This document shows positions 6,781 through 11,306 of a DNA stretch of 11,306 nucleotides, piece by piece. Every line of letters begins with the position of its first letter. Position 1 is the stretch's first letter. The stretch is from Xanthobacteraceae bacterium. Its GTDB lineage: Bacteria; Pseudomonadota; Alphaproteobacteria; Rhizobiales; Xanthobacteraceae. Made by a program: the position numbers and the translations under genes. The stretch is taken from positions 1-11,306 of the forward strand of contig JASHRR010001124.1 in the NCBI GenBank assembly GCA_030037185.1. Reading direction: 5' to 3'. The notes under the pieces are model-generated. The model did no database searches. It was not told where the DNA came from and saw nothing but the letters and a program-made list of their open reading frames with translations.

Positions 6781-8004
6781 ATGCGCCGGTTCACGCTGCC
6801 AGATTTGGGCGAAGGTCTCCAAGAGGCGGAAATCGTCGCGTGGCACGTCAATGCGGGAGATCATGTGGTCGCCGATCAGCCGCTCCTGTCGGTCGAGACT
6901 GACAAGGCCGTGGTCGAAGTCCCCTCGCCGTGGAGTGGTCGCATCGCGCAGGTGTTCGGCGCCAGGGGCGACTTGGTGAAGGTCGGTGCTGCTCTGGTGG
7001 AGTTCGACGAGAGCCCGCAGCAGGACGCCGGAACCGTGGTGGGCGAGATCGACCGCGGCGAGCGAGTGCCCCCGGCAGCGTCCGGCCCGCTCCTCGACCG
7101 AGGAACGCCCGATACGTCCGCCGTTGCGAACGGCACGGGCGAGACGCCCGCCGGAGACCGCGCGGCCGGGAGACCGCCGAGCCGGGCGCAGCCACCGCCG
7201 GCCCTTCCTGCCGTTCGCGCGCTCGCACGCAAACTCGATGTCGACCTCAACCTCGTGCAAGGCACCGGCACCGGTGGCACCATCACGCGGATCGACGTCG
7301 AGCGCGCCGCGAAGGGCCTTACCGATGCCGGTCCGGCCGAACCGCTGAAGGGCATGCGCCGCGCCATGGCGCAGCGCATGGCGGCGGCCCACGCCCAAGT
7401 TGTCCCGACCACTGTCACCGATGAGGCCGACATCGATGACTGGCCGCACGGCGAAGACCTCACCATGCGGCTGGTCAGCGCCATCGCGGCGGCCTGCGCG
7501 GCGGAGCCCGGGCTCAACGCCTGGTACAACTCCGCCGCCGGAGAGCGGCGGCTTTTGAAACGCATCGATCTTGGCATTGCGGTCGACACCGGGGATGGTC
7601 TCATCGTCCCGGTCTTGCGCAATGTCGCCGAGCGCGACGCCCGGGATCTGCGCACAGGACTCGATCGCATGCGAGCCGACGCCATGGCGCGGTCGATTCC
7701 GCCCGATGAGCTGCGGGGCGCCACCATCACCGTGTCGAATTTTGGCATGATCGGCGGCCGCTTTGCGAGCCTCGTTGTGGTGCCGCCGCAGGTCGCGATC
7801 GTAGGCGCTGGCCGCGCCGCACCGCGCGTCATCGCCCGCCAGGGCCAGATCGCGGTGCGCCGTCTCCTACCGTTGTCGCTGACGTTCGATCACCGGGTCG
7901 TAACCGGCGGCGAGGCGGCCCGCTTTCTGGTTGCTGTCAAATCCGATCTCGAGCGCCGGTCATCTCAGTGTACCGCGCCCGCATCTGATTCCGGTCAGCT
8001 TTGA
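6781..8004 (+). CDS. pdhC: Dihydrolipoyl acyltransferase, E2 component of 2-oxoacid dehydrogenase
   Basis: ATG 6781 has GAGGAAG 5 bases upstream and gives 407 residues that begin directly with the lipoyl domain. That domain (about 1-77) has PDLGEGLQEAEI and VETDKAVVEVPSP, with K42 the lipoylated lysine. After a Pro/Ala/Arg-rich linker comes the peripheral-subunit-binding domain (141-178, PAVRALARKLDVDLNLVQGT). The catalytic domain is about 186-392, with KGMRRAMAQRM, then TITVSNFGMIGG. The active site reads FDHRVVTGGEAARFL: the catalytic His is H371, but the usual Asp of HxxxDG is Thr375. E2 transfers the acyl group from lipoyl to CoA and forms the core of the complex. It lies 16 bases after E1 beta in the same operon. 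No E3 gene follows. Acyl specificity (acetyl or branched) is unresolved. Confidence 0.9.
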   Translation: MRRFTLPDLGEGLQEAEIVAWHVNAGDHVVADQPLLSVETDKAVVEVPSPWSGRIAQVFGARGDLVKVGAALVEFDESPQQDAGTVVGEIDRGERVPPAASGPLLDRGTPDTSAVANGTGETPAGDRAAGRPPSRAQPPPALPAVRALARKLDVDLNLVQGTGTGGTITRIDVERAAKGLTDAGPAEPLKGMRRAMAQRMAAAHAQVVPTTVTDEADIDDWPHGEDLTMRLVSAIAAACAAEPGLNAWYNSAAGERRLLKRIDLGIAVDTGDGLIVPVLRNVAERDARDLRTGLDRMRADAMARSIPPDELRGATITVSNFGMIGGRFASLVVVPPQVAIVGAGRAAPRVIARQGQIAVRRLLPLSLTFDHRVVTGGEAARFLVAVKSDLERRSSQCTAPASDSGQL

Positions 8005-8046
8005 AGCGTTGACTGCCCTTTCCGGTCGGTCTGCCCGTTGCGCTCG

Positions 8047-8075
8047 GGCGTGCCAGGGCTGGTCCCGGCCACGCC
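8047..8075 (+). terminator. Hairpin in the convergent gap, probable operon terminator
   Basis: A GC-rich stem (GGCGTG paired with CACGCC, continued by CC-GGG/TCCC-GG pairs with one bulge) starts 43 bases after the E2 stop. It is followed on the + strand by TCATTATCATTCTTG, which is T-rich but not a pure run. It lies just beyond the stop of the - strand gene, so it may serve both directions. Confidence 0.5.
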
Positions 8076-8081
8076 TCATTA

Positions 8082-8666
8082 TCATTCTTGCTCTGTGACC
8101 TCAGGACCAGCGTCGCCGGCCCGGCGGCGCGGTGCCTGCGGCGGCCGCAGAACGAACTTCCCGGCACCGGAAGGGGCCAGTCGCTGCGGAAGCGTCGAGA
8201 CCCGGTCCAGAAGGTACTGGTCGACCGTCTGCAAGTCGCTGATCTCGCGCGTCGTCTCCTCCTGGCCGGCCGCCAGCCGATCGATGCCACGTTCTATGTT
8301 GCGCGTCATCTGCTCCTGACTTGTGGCGAGGCTGGCGGCGAGCCGGTCGACGCTCTGCCGCAGCGCGTCACGATCGAGCGATATTGTTTTGAGCGAAGCG
8401 GCTTCTCTGGTCGTTCCGCTATAAGATTGCCAAGCCAGGGCGACAGCCAGGCCAACTGAAAACGTTATCAAGTAGCGGGCGAAGGCGAGCGGATGCAGCC
8501 GGCCGAGACTTCCAAGCGGGTCCAGGCTGCGCAGCGGAGGTCGCCCGCTCCCGAACACGTCATTTTTAAGATCCGCCACGCGGATAGCAGGTGGATCGAC
8601 TGACGGCTTGCCGTGCCAAGAGTCTGCGACGAACCCGGATTGCGTTGGTTTCGGCCTGGCATTCAT
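8082..8666 (-). CDS. Small membrane protein with C-terminal coiled coil (Bradyrhizobium-type hypothetical)
   Basis: I chose ATG 8666 (194 residues, MNARPKPTQSGF) because GAGCGAGG lies 6 bases upstream; an in-frame GTG sits two codons earlier. A single membrane segment, FARYLITFSVGLAVALAW, lies near residues 70-90. It is followed by a heptad-like region rich in Ala, Gln, Asp and Leu (RDALRQSVDRLAASLATSQ, then IERGIDRLAAGQEETTRE), typical of a coiled coil. The C-terminus is basic and Pro-rich. The ARYLITF...LAWQSY signature followed by RQSVDQLA-like repeats matches a hypothetical family I remember as abundant in Bradyrhizobium, usually with a Pro-rich tail. Function unknown. It converges with the dehydrogenase operon and is not part of it. 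Confidence 0.7.
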   Translation of the reverse strand: MNARPKPTQSGFVADSWHGKPSVDPPAIRVADLKNDVFGSGRPPLRSLDPLGSLGRLHPLAFARYLITFSVGLAVALAWQSYSGTTREAASLKTISLDRDALRQSVDRLAASLATSQEQMTRNIERGIDRLAAGQEETTREISDLQTVDQYLLDRVSTLPQRLAPSGAGKFVLRPPQAPRRRAGDAGPEVTEQE

Positions 8667-8954
8667 CTGCACCTCGCTCTCATGCTCCCCAAGCGGGCAG
8701 CTGGTCCCGCTGCGTCAAAGCCCCAAGCTGGGAGGAGCTTGCGCCGATAGTCGCCCCGCTGGCGCGTGTTGTCGGTCGGCTTCTCGACGCTCGGCAAAAG
8801 CCTGGGCCGCTCTTGGGGAAAGTGGGGAAAGCTTGGTGAGGCGGAGACGCTCCACCGATAATCTCTTTATTATGGTTCGTGCGCATTCGACCCGTTCAAG
8901 GGGACCGATCGAGCAAGAAAGCGCGCGACGCGCACCTCCCTGCTCGAGACGAAC
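8667..8954. other. Gap between membrane protein gene and SDR relic
   Basis: I see no supported gene in this stretch. It contains a perfect tandem pair of TGGGGAAAG (8814-8831). The first 100 bases must hold the promoter of the - strand gene; TTGACG on that strand is present but no fitting -10 box was found. Confidence 0.4.
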
Positions 8955-9277
8955 CGCATTCCTCATCGCTCGGTGCGCGTGCGGCGCTCGCGGGCTGCGC
9001 CAGCACCAAAGGCACCATCGACACGCTCGCGAGATATCCTGCCTCCCCGCTCGGGCAGCGAGGCATCCGCGTCAACGCCGTCGGGGCCGGCGTGATCGAC
9101 AGCGAGAGGTCGAACCTCGCCAGCACTGCGGACCCGCGCCGCCGGGTCGCTCAAGCGCATCGGCCGGACGAGGTCGCTTCAGTCGTCGAATTCCTGGATG
9201 CCGATCGCGCTGCGGCAACAATCATCGCGGTCGGGCGGTTCACAACTCTGAGCCGCCCGACCCGATCATCATTTTGA
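8955..9277 (+). pseudogene. Remnant of a short-chain dehydrogenase/reductase
   Basis: The translation shows SSLGARAALAG, then CASTKGTIDTLARYPASPLG, then QRGIRVNAVGAGVIDSERSN and finally PDEVASVVEFLDADRAA with a terminal FTTL. This is the C-terminal half of a classical SDR (usual forms YxASKGAIDTL, GIRVNAVAPGVID, PDEVAxxVAFLASDxA, VDGGFTTL). The nucleotide-binding N-terminal half (TGxxxGIG) is absent. The catalytic Tyr of YxxxK is Cys (tgc), although Lys remains. At 9147-9164 the neighbouring frame encodes SLKRIGR, the expected SDR sequence just before PDEV, so at least two compensating frameshifts have happened. There is no Met with a ribosome binding site at a sensible place. It is therefore a dead gene fragment and not a functional enzyme. 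Confidence 0.75.
9229..9262. other. Strong 14-bp hairpin at the 3' end of the SDR relic
   Basis: GGTCGGGCGGTTCA pairs with TGAGCCGCCCGACC (one G-T pair) around the loop CAACTC. The left arm is the decayed VDGGFTT codons of the SDR relic. Bases after it read CGATCATCATTTTG, so a terminator role is weak; it could be an arm of a dispersed palindrome or chance. Confidence 0.5.
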
Positions 9278-9388
9278 CCAAATGATGGCGCCGTTCATGG
9301 CGGCTAGCTCGGAAGTCGTTAGCCCGACGGTGACGCCCCGTGCGGAATGGTGGTGATTGTGACGCTGTGTCCCAATAAAATGGCATGC

Positions 9389-9622
9389 TCATACCCAACC
9401 GTAATTGATTGCGGCCTGAACCAGCCCTGCGAGAGCAAGTGCCCGCAAAGACCAGCGTTGTCAAAGCCAGGAAGCTAAAGACCGGGGCGATATCTCGGCG
9501 GTAATCAGCATCGCGGCGGCCACGAAGATCGCTCCCAGGACGGAAGCTGCTTCTATGAGGGGACGCTTGCGAGGTAGACCTGACAACTGTCGCGAGCTGG
9601 AATTGGTCGCGGTTTGACAGAT
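9389..9622 (-). pseudogene. Two-helix small membrane protein interrupted by TGA
   Basis: On the - strand a frame with no ATG encodes PRKRPLIEAASVLGAIFV, then AAAMLITAEISPRSLASWL. It meets TGA at 9461-9463 and continues in the same frame with RALALAGLVQAAINYGWV up to a second TGA at 9389-9391. The parts on both sides look like one small protein with two hydrophobic helices. The simplest reading is a gene killed by a nonsense change (for instance TGG to TGA). Upstream in the same frame, at 9676, a TTG with a well-spaced AAGGAGG (9682-9688) begins a 15-codon peptide that ends in TAA, so the original start may have been there. I do not recognise the family with certainty. No SECIS-like element or sign of recoding was evaluated. 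Confidence 0.45.
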
Positions 9623-9885
9623 TTAGGTTTATTTGAAAAACAAAGACGCGAGCACGGCCGTATCAACGGGAGCCAAGTGTTCCTCCTTCTTGGACGCACC
9701 TGGTGCAACGCAGCGGTGTCAGCCCACGTGAAAGCTACAATCGTTAAACCTTCATTTCCATTTTTGCTATTCCTGTGTTCTCCTCTTCATTTCCGCTGCA
9801 AATATCAACTGCGACTTCTGGCAGGATAATTTGTGGTGACGTCCTGATACGACGTTTTAAACAAATTCCATAAAAGGATGGTGTA
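9623..9885. other. Lower-GC stretch without a supported + strand gene
   Basis: GC content drops visibly here, with T-rich runs at 9745-9800. The - strand is open from 9956 to 9744 (70 codons, no good ribosome binding site). Near 9834-9858 lies a small inverted repeat, ACGTC-ctgatac-GACGT, just upstream of the ribosome binding site of the 9886 ORF, where a promoter or operator would be expected. Confidence 0.35.
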
Positions 9886-10131
9886 ATGTCAATTACAACC
9901 TCCGTGGGAACTAATCCAAACTTGTGTATTTTCTGCGACCTGTCAATATCAATCAATAGTCGTTGTCTCCTGCGACTCCGGAAACTTGAAAATTATTTCG
10001 ACAAATTATTTAACTCAGGACACTATCGCGCCCGCAACTCACGGATTCTCCCTATGGATAGACGGTTGGATGACCGGTCACCGGGCATGGCGAGGAATAA
10101 AAAAGAAACTTTCGATCCCCATGAGTTATGA
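9886..10131 (+). CDS. Small ORF 1 of an ATGA-linked chain, unknown function
   Basis: An ATG preceded by AAAAGGA with about 8 bases spacing, one of the best ribosome binding sites in the window, opens an 81-residue frame. The protein starts MSITTSVGTNPNLCIFCDL, contains CIFC (a CxxC pair), and is basic in its second half (RRLDDRSPGMARNKKE). I recognise no family. Base composition is clearly poorer in GC than the genes at left, which suggests transferred DNA. Its stop TGA overlaps the ATG of the next ORF (ATGA). Competing - strand frames overlap both ends, and codon use is not obviously that of the host, so this may be decayed DNA that only looks coding. Confidence 0.3.
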   Translation: MSITTSVGTNPNLCIFCDLSISINSRCLLRLRKLENYFDKLFNSGHYRARNSRILPMDRRLDDRSPGMARNKKETFDPHEL

Positions 10132-10340
10132 TCGCCACGAGACACGGAGGAGAGCTTATCCCTATAGTGGGCCCCGTGACCCTCGAAGCATTCGTTATGG
10201 CCAAGAGGACTCTTACAAACTCCCCCTTACCAGCGAAGCTATCCGGGATAACACAATTGATCTGTGGTTCTGTGATCGGTGGACCAACCACTCCGAACTT
10301 TAGCTTAGATCCCGAAAATCCCTCGCCGAAGTGCCCATGA
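10128..10340 (+). CDS. Small ORF 2 of an ATGA-linked chain, unknown function
   Basis: This 70-residue frame begins inside the stop of the previous ORF (ATGA at 10128) and ends in an ATGA with the next (10337). The protein reads MIATRHGGELIPIVGPVTLE, then a middle with PLPAKLSGITQLICGSVIGG and a Pro/Asn-rich tail. There is one weakly hydrophobic stretch and two Cys. GAG-rich bases near the start are internal, so translation would depend on coupling to the upstream ORF. No family recognised. A - strand frame (10291-10052) covers part of the same bases. Confidence 0.25.
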   Translation: MIATRHGGELIPIVGPVTLEAFVMAKRTLTNSPLPAKLSGITQLICGSVIGGPTTPNFSLDPENPSPKCP

Positions 10341-10489
10341 GCGAGTTCACCACATTGCTAATCGGGATCGACAACTGCCTCATGCGGTGGATCGCGGCAA
10401 AGCGACGGTTGGGCGCCGCAAGGTGCGAGCCGCGTCGATCTCGCCACCCTCGCGTTACCGGTCAACTCATTCCCGTGTATGGTCTATAA
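10337..10489 (+). CDS. Small ORF 3 of an ATGA-linked chain, unknown function
   Basis: The third frame opens at the ATGA overlap and gives 50 residues, MSEFTTLLIGIDNCLMRWIA, followed by a strongly basic half (AKRRLGAARCEPRRSRHPRV). No family recognised. GC content rises again inside it, so the lower-GC segment ends here. It is too short for composition to prove coding. Confidence 0.25.
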   Translation: MSEFTTLLIGIDNCLMRWIAAKRRLGAARCEPRRSRHPRVTGQLIPVYGL

Positions 10490-10944
10490 AAAAGCGGACC
10501 CCGATTGGGTGGATTTTGTAAAAAATGGTGTGATGCTGGTGTCATCAGAGCGCGGGGGATCACGGCGAGGACCGCTCAGAAGGAGAACCTGGGCCCGACT
10601 CCCGGCGCCCGGAGCGGCCCGAACGAAGCAGGATTGGTTTACGGGACGGACGGCCGATCATCCTGTAGGCCATTGAAAAAACGTGCGTCATCGCGGCTAG
10701 CGCCGACCGGCGCTTTCCAGCCCGTGACGGGAGATTTGGCGCCGTTCCTGGTGACCAGCCATTGCCTAACCGTCTGACAAGCAGTATTGATCCCGTGTCA
10801 CGAGGCGAACGTGCCAAGGGCGATAGCGCTCTGCAAATGCGCCGTTGACTATTCCGGCTGGTTCCCTTGTCGGCAAGGCCCTGAAAGTTCGGGGCCTTCT
10901 CACTTTTTGGGCTCACCACGTGACACACGTCAAAACGAACGAGA
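10490..10944. other. About 450 bases without a supported gene
   Basis: Several frames are open on both strands, as expected at high GC, but none has a credible start and recognisable content. A frame crossing 10362-10545 contains PVNSFPCMVYKKADPDWVDF, which faintly recalls the KxDPDWxxFV block of amino-acid-binding proteins and could be a relic. A terminator-like hairpin lies at 10875-10908. Confidence 0.4.
10875..10908 (+). terminator. Rho-independent terminator-like hairpin
   Basis: AAGGCCCTGA-AAGT-TCGGGGCCTT is a 10-bp stem (one G-T pair) with a 4-base loop. After CTCAC comes a run of five T. It looks like a + strand terminator, although no gene it would serve is evident immediately upstream; it would insulate the next gene. 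Confidence 0.5.
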
Positions 10945-11142
10945 ATGGAACGACAGGGCGATTTGGGGAGCAAAGCGGCTAGCGGACGCTCGCGAATTGT
11001 TCGGTGGTCCATCTTGGTCGTGCGCTCAAAGGCCGTGTGGCTCGGCGACGTTGAAGCGGCCAGCGAAACGGAGGCCATCGCCAAAGGGGCGGAGGAATTC
11101 AAGCAGCCGAAAGAGCGGTTGATGGCGGTCAGGCGGGGCTAG
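10945..11142 (+). CDS. Small Bradyrhizobium-type conserved hypothetical protein
   Basis: ATG 10945 gives 65 residues. The core WSILVVRSKAVWLGDVEAAS, then TEAIAKGAEEFKQPKERLMA, fits a small family I remember from Bradyrhizobium and relatives with the pattern W-x-I/V-x-x-I/V-R-x-x-x-x-x-L/W-G-x-V-E-A-x-D/E-x-x-A-I-x-x-A-x-x-E-F and an R-L-x-A-x-R end. This copy seems a few residues short between EEF and ERL. The ribosome binding site is weak (ACGAG), and the first 20 residues are not typical of the family, so the start may be wrong or the copy a fusion to unrelated DNA. Function unknown; no membrane segment. The stop is 2 bases before a possible TTG start of the next frame. Confidence 0.5.
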   Translation: MERQGDLGSKAASGRSRIVRWSILVVRSKAVWLGDVEAASETEAIAKGAEEFKQPKERLMAVRRG

Positions 11143-11144
11143 CC

Positions 11145-11306
11145 TTGTTTGGAGCGGTCGGGCTGCTTGGCTTGGCCGGCGCTATGCTTTTCACTGGCGA
11201 CGGAAATCGCAGCCAAGAGCTTGCAGTTGCTGCGCTGCCCTCCAGCGCTCCGGGCCAGCCTCAACCAAAATGCCTTGTGATTGGTGTCGCGATGAGGAGC
11301 GGCAAG
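11145..11306 (+). CDS. Exported or membrane protein, N-terminal part
   Basis: The frame runs off the window end. TTG 11145 is the likeliest start because AGGCGGGG lies 7 bases upstream and no ATG or GTG precedes it after the last stop. The N-terminus FGAVGLLGLAGAMLF is a signal peptide or membrane anchor, followed by TGDGNRSQELAVAALPSSAP and a region with one Cys. It starts 2 bases after the preceding small gene and could be coupled to it. No family can be named from 54 residues. Confidence 0.4.
   Translation, partial: MFGAVGLLGLAGAMLFTGDGNRSQELAVAALPSSAPGQPQPKCLVIGVAMRSGK

Noticed and set aside
5433..6851. Long - strand open frame of 472 codons opposite E1 beta
   Set aside because: It is the antisense shadow of clearly recognised dehydrogenase genes.
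9240..9464. 74-codon - strand frame starting TTG 9464
   Set aside because: It overlaps the better coding frame that continues past TGA 9461, and its second half reads antisense to the SDR relic and its hairpin.
9819..9834. Sigma-54-like promoter TGGCAGGATAATTTGT upstream of the 9886 ORF
   Set aside because: The -24 GG is right but the essential GC at -12 is TG at the required spacing, so it does not meet the consensus.
10052..10291. 79-codon - strand frame across the low-GC segment
   Set aside because: It starts with GTG and its GGAG is only about one base away. It cannot be excluded, but support is weaker than for the + strand chain.
10560..11102. 180-codon - strand frame in the right part
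   Set aside because: It is Ser/Arg/Pro-rich, has no recognisable motif, and overlaps a terminator-like hairpin and a small + strand gene of a recalled family.
1..11306. tRNA genes, CRISPR arrays, insertion sequences and phage genes
   Set aside because: None was seen: no tRNA cloverleaf with a TTCGANTC arm, no regularly spaced repeats with spacers, and no transposase or integrase motifs in any frame examined.

Overview
The window looks like a piece of an alphaproteobacterial chromosome, most likely Bradyrhizobium or a close relative (Nitrobacteraceae, Hyphomicrobiales). The basis is the high GC of the coding part, GTG/TTG starts, a degenerate copy of an intergenic palindrome common in rhizobia, and two small proteins resembling families I remember mainly from Bradyrhizobium. 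This is pattern recognition, not a database result.

Left part (1-4319), all on the + strand, is cell-envelope and redox. It has the C-terminal part of a di-haem oxidoreductase (putative peroxidase) with one CxxCH haem site, then an exported protein with a TonB-like C-terminal domain. Next is a DoxX-like multipass membrane protein, followed 4 bases later by a membrane-anchored protein with three 48-bp in-frame repeats, a peptidoglycan-binding-like domain and a four-cysteine C-terminal domain.

Middle part (4691-8004) is a compact three-gene operon for a 2-oxoacid dehydrogenase complex: E1 alpha, E1 beta (overlapping by 8 bases) and lipoyl acyltransferase E2 (16 bases further on). E1 alpha/beta decarboxylate a 2-oxoacid with thiamine diphosphate, and E2 passes the acyl group to CoA. 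No E3 (dihydrolipoamide dehydrogenase) gene follows, so E3 must come from elsewhere. A hairpin in the convergent gap probably ends the operon. A coiled-coil membrane protein faces it on the - strand (8082-8666).

Right part (8667-11306) is a decayed accessory zone. It holds a short-chain dehydrogenase relic with a lost catalytic Tyr and frameshifts, a two-helix small membrane protein frame broken by TGA on the - strand, and a stretch of visibly lower GC (about 9610-10330). In and just beyond that stretch sits an unusual chain of three small ORFs joined by two ATGA overlaps, the first with a strong ribosome binding site. High-GC DNA resumes with a terminator-like hairpin, a small Bradyrhizobium-type protein and the start of an exported or membrane protein that runs off the window.

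No rRNA, tRNA, CRISPR array, complete insertion sequence or phage gene was recognised. The best candidate for something undescribed is the ATGA-linked small-ORF chain, but its coding nature is unproven.
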